A stretch of 64,000 nt of DNA from PALSA-968 sp964387075 (lineage in GTDB: Bacteria; Bacteroidota; Bacteroidia; B-17B0; Aurantibacillaceae). Both the position numbers and the translations under genes were made by a program. Below the pieces are notes generated by a model, which was given only the letters and a program-made list of their open reading frames with translations, ran no database searches and was not told the DNA's origin. Below are positions 7,167 through 14,869 of the stretch, one piece after another. Each line of letters starts with the position of its first letter. The first letter of the stretch is position 1. The stretch is taken from NCBI GenBank assembly GCA_964387075.1, contig CAYLVB010000006.1:248001-312000 (forward strand), read 5' to 3'.

Positions 7167-9287
7167 TTAATTCTGACTGATGGCTTCTTCCAATACTTTA
7201 GAAGAGCGGTATTTTTTTACTTTGTTAAGGAACTCCTCGGTGTCTGCCAGGTATCTTTCGGCAAAGGCTCGGGAAGGTTCCACTTTGTTTATTTTGAGCG
7301 CCAGGTCCTTGAAACTGCCTGGGAGTACGATCTCCTTTGTTTCCACAAAATGCTTGTCAAAGTCGCTGATCAAAACATAGTGCGTATTTACATGAACCTG
7401 TTTATCCAGAAGCACAGCCTTAGCTCCGTTTATCAGAGCAGAGTAAGAATGGTAAATGCTATCTCCAAACTCTCCTTCCGCGTAAGCTTCTTTACTCCAT
7501 TGGAGTTTTTCCTGCGCTTCAAAGAACAAGGTGGCTACCAGGTCGATCACCACACCGGCACATTCTCCGATCCCGATCTCAGGCTTGAACTTTTCTTCCT
7601 GTCCCCAATCGATGAAATCAGAATCGATAAGCGAAGTATTATCACCCAAAGGTTTCAGCAATTGGTAGAAGTAATCCTTACCGCGGCGATCGTAATAGGT
7701 ATTGAAAAGTTCACCTTCCACAGCTCCGTCAGCGAAATCAGTAAGCAAAGTGCGCAATAGTTCCGGTCCGCGCTTGCTGGCCACTTTGATGATCTTGTCG
7801 CCTATGCGGCCTGCCCCGTTGCCCAACCTTCCGCCTCCTAGCAAAAGTTGTAGCGCGGGAACAACATTGGCGCCGGCTTTGAAAGAACTTCCGTGAAAAC
7901 CTATCTGCGCCAGGCCATGCTGACCGCAGGAGTTCATGCACCCGCTTATTTTTATTTTGATGTCGTGATTGTAGATCAATTCCGGGAACTCCTCGTAGAT
8001 CACTTTCTCCAACTCTACAGAAATATGCGTGCTGTTAGAAATGGCCAGGTTGCAGGTATCCGTACCCGGGCAGGCTGTGATGTCGGCTACAGAATCAAAA
8101 CCCGGATCTACGAGATTCAGTTTTTTCAGTTCGTTATAAAGTGGCAGCAGAGCTTCTTCTCTTACGAAACGCAAAAGGAATCCCTGGTTAACGGTGATAC
8201 GTAGATCATCGGCCGCGTAGATCTTTACGATGCGCGCCAACTCGCGGGCCTTTGAAGTAAGGATATTTCCAAGGAGTACTTTAATGTACACTCCGTAAAA
8301 TCCTTCCTGCTTCTGAGAAAAAGTATTGGTTGCTTTCCATGCTTCGTAAGCCTTCTCATCCGCCGGTTTGAAAGTTGTATAAACCGTTTCGGCGGGAAGT
8401 TCAACTTGTTTTACAGCGTTGCGATTGATGATGTAGGTTTTATTCAATAAAGCTTTCTCCTCCTGATCAACCAATTTCAAGAATTCAGGAAAACCAACCT
8501 TAGCAACCAAATACTTTAATCTTGCTTTGTGGCGGTTTGCTCTTTCTCCGTGACGATCGAAAACTCTTACCGCCGCTTCTATGAATGGAATGATCCTGTC
8601 TTCGTGTAAAAATTCAAAAGCTGTTTGTGCTAAGAAAGGCTGCGCTCCGAGTCCGCCGGCCACCAATACTTTAAAACCGCGTTGTTCAACTCCATTGACG
8701 ATCTGAATTTTAGGAATAAAGCCCACATCATGAATAAAAGTAAAGGCATTATCCGCATCCGTATGCGAGAAAGCGATCTTTATCTTACGTCCCAGCTCTT
8801 GTCCGAATGGTTTGCGCAGGAAATAAGCAAATACAGCGTACGCGTACGGACTCACATCAAAAGGTTCGTTCTTATCAATGCCCGCTTCGGCTGATGCGGT
8901 TACGTTGCGCACTGTGTTTCCGCATGCTTCGCGCAAAGTTATTTCGTCCTTTTCGAGGTCGGCCCATAATTGCGGGGTGCGGTCAAGGCTTACGTGGTGA
9001 ATTTGTATATCCTGGCGTGTGGTTAAGTGCAAGTTACCGGTTGAGTATTCATCGCTCACATCAGCAATACGCAGTAATTGCTTAGCGGTTAATTTTCCAA
9101 AAGGAATTTTGATACGGATCATTTGCACGCCTTGCTGACGTTGTCCGTACACCCCGCGGGCCAAGCGCAGGCTGCGGAATTTTTCTTCGCGGATAGAACC
9201 CTCTTTGAACTGGCGGATCTTGCGCTCCAGGTCGAGGATGTCTTTTTCTACGATGGGGTTTTCTATTTCTGTTCTGAAGCTTTGCAT
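7167..9287 (-). CDS. sir: Sulfite reductase (ferredoxin/NADPH-type) hemoprotein with C-terminal HEPN-like domain
   Basis: Six-electron reduction of sulfite to sulfide using siroheme and a [4Fe-4S] cluster. Residues 1-560 contain two nitrite/sulfite reductase half-repeats and the cluster motif CPGTDTC ... CMNSCGQHG near residues 425-475. This gene lacks the CysJ partner, so electrons probably come from ferredoxin via the reductase encoded in the same operon. After about residue 570 comes an extra helical segment (EAQEKLQWSKEAYAEGEFGD then YHSYSALINGAKAVLL), which resembles a HEPN domain; 706 residues is longer than the usual 550-600. First gene of the operon, downstream of the attenuator. Confidence 0.93.
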   Translation of the reverse strand: MQSFRTEIENPIVEKDILDLERKIRQFKEGSIREEKFRSLRLARGVYGQRQQGVQMIRIKIPFGKLTAKQLLRIADVSDEYSTGNLHLTTRQDIQIHHVSLDRTPQLWADLEKDEITLREACGNTVRNVTASAEAGIDKNEPFDVSPYAYAVFAYFLRKPFGQELGRKIKIAFSHTDADNAFTFIHDVGFIPKIQIVNGVEQRGFKVLVAGGLGAQPFLAQTAFEFLHEDRIIPFIEAAVRVFDRHGERANRHKARLKYLVAKVGFPEFLKLVDQEEKALLNKTYIINRNAVKQVELPAETVYTTFKPADEKAYEAWKATNTFSQKQEGFYGVYIKVLLGNILTSKARELARIVKIYAADDLRITVNQGFLLRFVREEALLPLYNELKKLNLVDPGFDSVADITACPGTDTCNLAISNSTHISVELEKVIYEEFPELIYNHDIKIKISGCMNSCGQHGLAQIGFHGSSFKAGANVVPALQLLLGGGRLGNGAGRIGDKIIKVASKRGPELLRTLLTDFADGAVEGELFNTYYDRRGKDYFYQLLKPLGDNTSLIDSDFIDWGQEEKFKPEIGIGECAGVVIDLVATLFFEAQEKLQWSKEAYAEGEFGDSIYHSYSALINGAKAVLLDKQVHVNTHYVLISDFDKHFVETKEIVLPGSFKDLALKINKVEPSRAFAERYLADTEEFLNKVKKYRSSKVLEEAISQN

Positions 9288-9385
9288 GTTTTTTTTCTAT
9301 CTGTCTTTGTTCTTTAATTTATTGTTTTGTTCTCCTTTCGGCCCCCTCCCCAACCCTCCCCCGCGGGAGAGGGAGAAGCAGCCAT

Positions 9386-9420
9386 AAAAAAACCCCTCCG
9401 GTTTTTGCGGAAGGGCTTTT
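9386..9420 (-). terminator. Intrinsic terminator/attenuator in the sulfur-operon leader
   Basis: On the minus strand the sequence reads AGCCCTTCCG, CAAAAAC loop region, CGGAGGGG, then seven T. That is an 8-9 bp GC-rich stem followed by a U-tract, located about 100 bp before the sir start codon and 27 nt downstream of two tiny ORFs. Its position inside the leader, not at the end of a gene, means it would stop operon transcription unless relieved. Its 5' arm TTCCGC (9407-9412) is also complementary to GCGGAA at 9456-9461 in the leader ORF. Confidence 0.8.
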
Positions 9421-9426
9421 CTTTTA

Positions 9427-9450
9427 TTAGACCATAAACTCTTTGGTCAT
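9427..9450 (-). CDS. Seven-codon leader ORF overlapping the Cys leader stop
   Basis: Reads MTKEFMV then TAA. Its ATG overlaps the TGA of the cysteine-rich leader ORF (ATGA), the arrangement seen in translational coupling. The DNA GACCA...TGGTC inside it also forms a 5-bp stem just before the terminator. It could be a genuine coupled micro-ORF or only chance; I am unsure. Confidence 0.35.
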   Translation of the reverse strand: MTKEFMV

Positions 9451-9530
9451 GAAAATTCCGCTCCGCATCGCTTTCGCTTGCAGCACATCCACATATACAT
9501 TGTCGATCTATTTATTGACGATCCGTTCAT
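9447..9530 (-). CDS. Cysteine-rich leader peptide (attenuator) of the sulfate-assimilation operon
   Basis: A 27-codon ORF starting at ATG 9530, about 14 nt after a plausible transcription start. It ends with MYMWMCCKRKRCGAEFS: two adjacent Cys codons and a third five codons later, plus four Met codons. Cys is rare, so this clustering directly before a terminator in front of cysteine biosynthesis genes is the signature of ribosome-mediated attenuation. The codons GCG GAA TTT TC (9461-9451) can pair with GAAAA and TTCCGC in the terminator's 5' side, making an antiterminator. A ribosome stalled at the Cys codons would leave this segment free, while one that finishes would cover it and allow termination. 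Confidence 0.72.
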   Translation of the reverse strand: MNGSSINRSTMYMWMCCKRKRCGAEFS

Positions 9531-9549
9531 TGTTGTCTTAAATCCTGCG

Positions 9550-9556
9550 CAAAGTA
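9550..9556 (-). promoter_or_regulatory. Candidate -7 element for the sulfur operon
   Basis: The minus strand has TTACTTTG, close to the Bacteroidota -7 consensus TAnnTTTG, about 20 nt before the leader peptide ATG. Upstream TTG/TTTTTG runs lie 14-21 nt away, so the -33 box is not clear. Confidence 0.4.
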
Positions 9557-9607
9557 ATGGTACTAATTTTCAAAAAGCAAGAAAAAAGTGATTTATTTTC
9601 TATAATT

Positions 9608-9624
9608 CCTAGTGGAGTAGTAGG
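9608..9624. promoter_or_regulatory. Candidate Rrf2 operator upstream of the sulfur operon
   Basis: CCTAGTG-GAG-TAGTAGG: two 7-bp arms around a 3-bp spacer, 5 of 7 positions symmetric. The same 17-bp layout and nearly the same bases recur at 10124-10140 in front of the Rrf2 gene itself. It lies directly after the Rrf2 stop codon and about 50 bp upstream of the candidate operon -7 box. Confidence 0.5.
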
Positions 9625-9627
9625 ATA

Positions 9628-10101
9628 CTATTTTTTAACTGGTTGTTTTTTAGGCTTTTGGAACTTCTTTTCGAGGTCCGTCTCACGTTTTAGAACATCG
9701 GCCAAACTGGTCTTGGAGAGTATTTTGATGCTCGCTTCGCGCACTTCCTTGATCACATCACGTAATCCGCACACATCTTCGTTCTTGCATTCGCCTTCAC
9801 AAGGTTCATAGAAATTCAGGCTCACACAAGGCAACATGGCTATAGGACCACCGGTAACTCTAATGATATTAGACAGCATGATCTCTTCGGGATGTTTTAT
9901 CAGGTAATAACCTCCTGTAGCTCCCATTTTACTGCCTACAAAGCCCTGGTTGCGCAGTTCTAAAAGAATGGCTTCTAAAAATTTTCTTGGGATATTCTCT
10001 TGCTCAGAAATAACTGAGATACGCATGGGCGTTTTCTCTTCGTAAACTTTAGCGAGCGCCAATAAGGCCTTAATTGCGTATTTTGATTTTTTGGAGAGCA
10101 T
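9628..10101 (-). CDS. Rrf2/IscR family transcriptional regulator, likely regulator of sulfur assimilation
   Basis: A 157-residue winged-helix regulator: the N-terminus MLSKKSKYAIKALLALA, the recognition region ENIPRKFLEAILLELRNQG and the wing G.MGATGGYYL are classic Rrf2. After residue 95 there is a cysteine cluster (LPCVSL, EPCEGEC, EDVCGLR), the segment that binds an Fe-S cluster in IscR-like members. It is divergent in role but on the same strand as, and immediately upstream of, the cysteine-synthesis operon, which fits a CymR/IscR-type sulfur or Fe-S sensor. The lysine-rich tail (KKPKKQPVKK) is unusual. A TATCTTTG box at 10110-10117 would start transcription almost at the ATG. Confidence 0.88.
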   Translation of the reverse strand: MLSKKSKYAIKALLALAKVYEEKTPMRISVISEQENIPRKFLEAILLELRNQGFVGSKMGATGGYYLIKHPEEIMLSNIIRVTGGPIAMLPCVSLNFYEPCEGECKNEDVCGLRDVIKEVREASIKILSKTSLADVLKRETDLEKKFQKPKKQPVKK

Positions 10102-10123
10102 AACAAAAACAAAGATAGTAAAT

Positions 10124-10140
10124 TCTACTAATATAGTAGG
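10124..10140. promoter_or_regulatory. Candidate Rrf2 autoregulatory operator
   Basis: TCTACTA-ATA-TAGTAGG: 6-bp perfect inverted arms CTACTA/TAGTAG with a 3-bp spacer, 23 bp upstream of the Rrf2 ATG and just upstream of its TATCTTTG -7 box. This is where a repressor would block RNA polymerase. It matches the site at 9608-9624 in length, spacing and most bases. Confidence 0.55.
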
Positions 10141-10146
10141 AGTTTT

Positions 10147-10491
10147 TTATTCGGACCAATACTCCAAGGTGATCTTAGTGAAACTTTTGTTAGCATCGCG
10201 CTTGTAGTAATATGCTTTAGGCGCGCTGGTAGTTTTGACTATTGAATCCCCTATTCTAACGGAGTCATAATCTATACCCTTCCATTTCCAAAGAGGAAAA
10301 GTCTCTGTATTACCTGCAACAATAAGTTCCGGCAATTTCTTAGGTGCCACTTCCTTTTTGCCAATCACAAGCCCATTAAACTTCAGAAAATACTTAATCC
10401 GAATCTCCGAATAGATGATCCATCCGAACATCAATAGCGCTGCAATTCCAAGAACAAACGCGGACCAATATTTTTTAAGGTTAGGTTTCAA
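10147..10491 (-). CDS. Small single-pass membrane protein of unknown function
   Basis: 114 residues with one hydrophobic helix (YWSAFVLGIAALLMFGWIIY, residues 8-27) and a polar C-terminal part outside the membrane (block IGDSIVKTTSAPKAYYYKRD). The frame has no ATG in a suitable position. A TTG at 10491, 12 bp after the lpdA stop, is the best start, and the spacing suggests co-transcription with lpdA. I do not recognise the family. Short proteins with a GDSI.K motif and one N-terminal helix are common in Bacteroidota and remain uncharacterised. Confidence 0.65.
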   Translation of the reverse strand: MKPNLKKYWSAFVLGIAALLMFGWIIYSEIRIKYFLKFNGLVIGKKEVAPKKLPELIVAGNTETFPLWKWKGIDYDSVRIGDSIVKTTSAPKAYYYKRDANKSFTKITLEYWSE

Positions 10492-10503
10492 ACAATCGTG
10501 AAA

Positions 10504-11907
10504 TCACATATGCAAAGCCCTCTTCCCAGTAGCATCTAGGGCAGCTTCCTTAATAGCTTCAGTAAACGTAGGATGTGCGTGGCACATCCTGGCAATGTCT
10601 TCTGCACTGGCGCGGTATTCCATCGCAACGACAGCCTCGGCGATCATATCAGCGGCACGGGGTCCGATCATGTGTACACCCAAAATTTCATCAGTAGCTT
10701 CATCAGCCAGGATCTTCACAAATCCATCGGTATCCATACTTGCACGAGCGCGACCGCTTGCTTTGAAAGAGAATGAACCGGTTTTGTATTTCACGCCTTT
10801 TTCTTTCAATTGCTCTTCGGTCAAGCCAACAGAAGCAACCTCGGGCCAGGTATAAACAACGCCGGGAATTAAATTATAGTTCATGTGCGGTTTTTGTCCC
10901 GCCATCAGTTCGGCAACAAACACTCCTTCTTCTTCGGCTTTGTGGGCCAACATTGCTCCTTTGATCACATCGCCAATGGCATAAATGTTCTCAACGTTGG
11001 TGCGGCAATGATCATCGGTTTCAATTCTTCCGCGGCTATCTACTTTCACGCCGGCCTTATCCAGACCTAAATTATCAGTGTATGGCTTTCTTCCAACAGA
11101 AACTAAAACATAGTCTCCAACAAGTTCTACTTTCTTTCCTTCTGAATTCTCAGCAACAACAATGGCTTCTTTACCCTTTGTTTTCGCCGAAAGCACTTTA
11201 TGCTTAAAGTAATATTCGAAGCCTAACTCCTTTTTCAATACACGCTGTAATTCTTTTCCCAGGCCTTTGTCCATGGTACCGATGAGTCCGTCCATGAATT
11301 CAACTACGCTCACTTTCGCTCCCAAGCGGCCATACACACTTCCTAATTCCAATCCAATTACGCCACCACCGATAATGATCAGGTGCTTTGGAACCTCTGT
11401 TAACTCAAGAGCTTCGGTTGAAGTGATCACGCGCTTTTTGTCGACTTCCATTCCTGGAAATGCCGATGGTTTAGAACCGGTAGCTATAATGAATTTCCCG
11501 CTTTCGATCTGCTGCTTTTTTCCGTCAGTATCGATCTCCAGCGTAGTTTTATTTACAAAGGTACCATGACCATTGATCACGGTGATCTTATTCTTCTTCA
11601 TCAAAAAATTGATACCGTCGCAGGTCTGTTTTACAACCGTACGCTTTCGCGAGATCATTTGTTTGATATTGACCTTCGGTTCGTTTATATCAATGCCGTG
11701 CTCTTTAAAACTGTGTTTCGCGTTATGAAAATGCTCGGAAGAATCCAATAAAGCTTTAGAAGGGATACAACCCACGTTCAAACAGGTTCCTCCTAAAGTA
11801 TTATAACGCTCAATAAGCGCTGTTTTCATGCCTAATTGCGCGCAACGAATAGCGGCCACGTAACCTCCGGGGCCCGAACCAATGACTGTAACATCAAATT
11901 TTTCCAT
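10504..11907 (-). CDS. lpdA: Dihydrolipoyl dehydrogenase
   Basis: E3 subunit of 2-oxoacid dehydrogenase and glycine cleavage complexes; reoxidises dihydrolipoamide with NAD. The 467 residues show the FAD motif VIGSGPGGYVAAIR, the redox disulfide GGTCLNVGCIPS (C42/C47), the NAD motif IIGGGVIGLELG, the second FAD contact YAIGDV and the C-terminal His-Glu pair HAHPTFTEA. Length and motif order are normal. Its ATG overlaps the start of the divergent glycosyltransferase frame by 26 bp if that gene begins at its first ATG. Confidence 0.96.
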   Translation of the reverse strand: MEKFDVTVIGSGPGGYVAAIRCAQLGMKTALIERYNTLGGTCLNVGCIPSKALLDSSEHFHNAKHSFKEHGIDINEPKVNIKQMISRKRTVVKQTCDGINFLMKKNKITVINGHGTFVNKTTLEIDTDGKKQQIESGKFIIATGSKPSAFPGMEVDKKRVITSTEALELTEVPKHLIIIGGGVIGLELGSVYGRLGAKVSVVEFMDGLIGTMDKGLGKELQRVLKKELGFEYYFKHKVLSAKTKGKEAIVVAENSEGKKVELVGDYVLVSVGRKPYTDNLGLDKAGVKVDSRGRIETDDHCRTNVENIYAIGDVIKGAMLAHKAEEEGVFVAELMAGQKPHMNYNLIPGVVYTWPEVASVGLTEEQLKEKGVKYKTGSFSFKASGRARASMDTDGFVKILADEATDEILGVHMIGPRAADMIAEAVVAMEYRASAEDIARMCHAHPTFTEAIKEAALDATGKRALHM

Positions 11908-13198
11908 AATTTTACTTGTTTTGGAAGCGAATTCAAATGTACTAAATTATAAACGTCCTGCAATATGGCTCTTTGTCATATGCTTCATTCATATTATCCT
12001 CTGGATCTTAAAAAGGCCCGGAACTCCTGAAACCGATGATTTTTATTACGCAGAAGAGGCCAAAAACCTTTTATCGGGCGACTACCATTTCGGCGCCAAC
12101 CCCAAGAACCACCGGATAGGACTTTTCGGGCCTGTTGCTATTCTTATCCTGCTTTTTGGAGATTCGCCCTTTGTGATCTCGCTCTTTCCTTTATTAGTTT
12201 CTCTTGCTTCGATGGCGCTTCTATTTTTTCTGCTCAAGAAGTATTACTCAACGCGGGTTGCTTTTCTCTGTGCTGGGTTACTATCATTAAATATCACACA
12301 AATAGATTTCTCGAATCGGCTTTTCCCGGATGTTGTGCTAGCCTTTTGGATGTTCCTTTTCGCGCTGAGCCTTTACAAATGGATAGAAACGAAAAGGGCC
12401 CGTTTTCTTTTATTGAACCTGCTTTGCTTTTTGTTTGGGCTGTTTACCAAAGAACTGATGGTGGCAGTATTACCTTTCGCGGGTATTGTACTCTGCCTCG
12501 ACGCTTACCGACAGGATGTGTGGCGAAAGGCATTTGTATACGGTATTACATTTTTATTACTGATCTTAAGTATCGGAATTGGCTGTTATTTGCTTACAGA
12601 TGATCTCCTTTTACTGAACAGCGGCGTAGAAGAATTTCATAATGAGGCTTTCGGGAAATATTTCACCGGCGCTGAAATTTCGCGACGTTTATTTGTTGAG
12701 CCTTTTATTCTATTGAATCGCTCGCTGGGATTATTACTCATTCTTGTTCCGGCTTTAGTTGCCACCATATTCAGTCGGATCAAAAAAGAAACAACAAATC
12801 CCTTCATTTCGCTTATCACGATCTTCTTCTTTACCCTGCTAGCCTATTTGTGGTTTGGAAGTTCTTCTTTAACGGCTTACGTTCCGGTTTGGTTAATAGA
12901 ACGCATGTGGATCCCGCTATTGATCCCCGCTTGTATTCTTTTAGCCCATCACCTCAATAAGAATGAGGCCGGCCTGTTTATGGCGATTGGAATAATTTTG
13001 ATCCTATTGGGAGCCGAACAGAGTTTTATTTTCGGCTGGAAGCGTGGAGCTCTTTTTCTTCTCTTCTCGATCTCTTTCTTCCTAAGCGGATCGAAAAACA
13101 CAAAACGGGAATACCGTTCTGTTCTTTTGCTCCTCCCCTACCTGGCACTTGCCTTCTATTTCGTATTTACGAATTCGGGCTGGAACTTTTTCTCTTAA
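11882..13198 (+). CDS. GT-C fold glycosyltransferase (PMT/ArnT-like)
   Basis: Integral membrane glycosyltransferase that would use a polyprenyl-phosphate sugar on the outer face of the inner membrane. The protein has about 11 hydrophobic segments. The first periplasmic loop carries the acidic motif PETDDFYYAEEAKNLLSG, as expected of PMT/ArnT/GT83-like enzymes, followed by the NRLFPDVVLAF block. The first ATG (11882) overlaps lpdA's 5' end; a later start such as TTG at 11921 would avoid most of this overlap. The 3' end overlaps the end of convergent lnt by 32 bp. The acceptor and the sugar are unknown. Confidence 0.8.
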   Translation: MTVTSNFSIILLVLEANSNVLNYKRPAIWLFVICFIHIILWILKRPGTPETDDFYYAEEAKNLLSGDYHFGANPKNHRIGLFGPVAILILLFGDSPFVISLFPLLVSLASMALLFFLLKKYYSTRVAFLCAGLLSLNITQIDFSNRLFPDVVLAFWMFLFALSLYKWIETKRARFLLLNLLCFLFGLFTKELMVAVLPFAGIVLCLDAYRQDVWRKAFVYGITFLLLILSIGIGCYLLTDDLLLLNSGVEEFHNEAFGKYFTGAEISRRLFVEPFILLNRSLGLLLILVPALVATIFSRIKKETTNPFISLITIFFFTLLAYLWFGSSSLTAYVPVWLIERMWIPLLIPACILLAHHLNKNEAGLFMAIGIILILLGAEQSFIFGWKRGALFLLFSISFFLSGSKNTKREYRSVLLLLPYLALAFYFVFTNSGWNFFS

Positions 13199-14786
13199 AA
13201 AAAGAGAGAATAATAAATACAAGGGTAGCGAGCAAAGCGCCCTTGGAAAGGAGGTCGCCGCATTTTACAAAAAAAGTTTTTTCGCCGCCGTTATTTCCAA
13301 GGCGGGAGCTGATCACGTCAGGCTTCCACCATTGGGTTTCCTGGCTCAGGTCGCCCCGACTGTCTATAAAACAAGAAATGCCTGTATTGGCGCACCGGGC
13401 AATGGGCGTGCGGGTCTCGATAGCGCGCAACCGGGCATAATTCAAATGCTGTACGTAACCGGGCGTGTCGCGCCACCAGCCGTCATTAGTAATGATACAA
13501 ATGAGGTTGGCACCGTTATTTATGTATTCGGTAACATACTCTCCAAACACACTCTCGTAACAGATCACCGGCGCAACCCCAACGCTTTTATCTCTGTTAA
13601 AAAGTACTCCGCGTTCCTCCTGCGTTCCTAAGCTTCCAACCGTCCCGCCAAGATCGATCGCGAATTTCTCGAGAGGTTTAAAAACAGCCGGATACGGAAT
13701 ACGCTCGGCCCCGGGAACAAGTTTTGATTTGTGGTAAACCTGTATGGGACCGTTATTATCGATCTGCAAAGCCGAATTGAAAACATCATAATACTCCTCC
13801 GCATCCGTATACTTATGCGCGGTTGGCGATAGTTTATCGCCCGGTTTAAAAGAGTAGTATGTGGTGGCTCCGGTAATGATCATCAAATTCGGATATTTTC
13901 GCAGAAAGTTCTCCCGCAAAAATTTTACGGAGTACGATTCTTCGAGGTTGTTCTCCCAAACGTTCTCTGTAAAGAATGTCTCGGGCAACACAAGATAATT
14001 GACCGAACTATCCAGTTTTTCCTTTACCAGGCCGTACACCAGCTGCAACTGCGATTCATAAGTGCTATTGAACTTATCATTATAAGGATCGATGTTTGGT
14101 TGAACGATCATAATGCTTTGTCCTCCCTTGGTAAATTTAAGCGAGGAGGGGAAATTTACCAGCAGTGAAAGCAGAATCGGAACAACTAGCACGCAGGAAA
14201 GTGAGATCGCGATAATTTTTCTTTTCGCGGGTGCTTTAACGAGTTTGTAAACTAAAATATTCGCCGCCAGTATCCAGAGCGTTCCACCTGATAAGCCGGT
14301 ATACTCGTACCATTGGATCCAATTATGAGTGAATGCGAAAACATTTCCTAAGCTGAGCCAGGTCCAGGCAAGTTCCCAATGCGTGTGGAGGTATTCGAAG
14401 GAGAGCCAAACCGGGATGAGCAGCCAAACAGCAGGTGAATAGTGATTAGTGCTTAGTGATTGGTTTTTGAATTTTTTGTAGAGGGTGAAGAAAAGCAAAT
14501 AGGTAAGAGACATTAAAATGGAATTAGCCAAAATGGCCATCACCGCTCCTCCGGGGGAGGCAAACCAGGTCCACCAGGTATCGATACCATTCCACAATAG
14601 AAAAGTGATGTAGGAATACAGAAAAATTGAACCTTTCGGCTTCTTACTTTTTTCGAGGATCTCATGAGTCAGTAAGAGAAGCGGGACAAGCGCCACAAAT
14701 ATTAAAAAAGTAAAAGGTGGGAACCAGGCCGTACCCAATAACACGCCGGATAAAATGCTTAGACCTAAAACTTTTTTCCGGCTCAT
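13167..14786 (-). CDS. lnt: Apolipoprotein N-acyltransferase
   Basis: Adds the third acyl chain to the N-terminal cysteine of lipoproteins in the inner membrane. The N-terminal 200 residues hold six to seven membrane helices; the rest is a periplasmic carbon-nitrogen hydrolase domain. The catalytic triad is visible as E in VLPETFF, K in YHKSKLVPGAER and C in APVICYESVFGEYV. Length (539 residues) is typical. A last helix near the C-terminus (LLATLVFIILSFF) anchors the end. The start is ATG at 14786. Confidence 0.94.
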   Translation of the reverse strand: MSRKKVLGLSILSGVLLGTAWFPPFTFLIFVALVPLLLLTHEILEKSKKPKGSIFLYSYITFLLWNGIDTWWTWFASPGGAVMAILANSILMSLTYLLFFTLYKKFKNQSLSTNHYSPAVWLLIPVWLSFEYLHTHWELAWTWLSLGNVFAFTHNWIQWYEYTGLSGGTLWILAANILVYKLVKAPAKRKIIAISLSCVLVVPILLSLLVNFPSSLKFTKGGQSIMIVQPNIDPYNDKFNSTYESQLQLVYGLVKEKLDSSVNYLVLPETFFTENVWENNLEESYSVKFLRENFLRKYPNLMIITGATTYYSFKPGDKLSPTAHKYTDAEEYYDVFNSALQIDNNGPIQVYHKSKLVPGAERIPYPAVFKPLEKFAIDLGGTVGSLGTQEERGVLFNRDKSVGVAPVICYESVFGEYVTEYINNGANLICIITNDGWWRDTPGYVQHLNYARLRAIETRTPIARCANTGISCFIDSRGDLSQETQWWKPDVISSRLGNNGGEKTFFVKCGDLLSKGALLATLVFIILSFFKRKSSSPNS

Positions 14787-14818
14787 TTGATCGTGTCTTG
14801 TTTATTATTGCCCAATGG

Positions 14819-14865
14819 AATGCTTATTATACAGGAGGTTTTTTCTTGTTGGAATAATGAGCATT
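14819..14865 (-). terminator. Possible hairpin after the LysE gene
   Basis: AATGCTTATTAT (14819-14830) pairs with ATAATGAGCATT (14854-14865) with one mismatch, around a 23-nt loop. It lies directly after the LysE stop and before lnt. There is no clear U-tract, so terminator function is uncertain. Confidence 0.35.
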
Positions 14866-14869
14866 TCAT

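Noticed and set aside
9288..9627. SAM-type riboswitch in front of the sulfur operon
   Set aside because: I did not see the conserved cores of SAM-I or SAM-II, and a Cys-rich ORF with a terminator explains the leader better.
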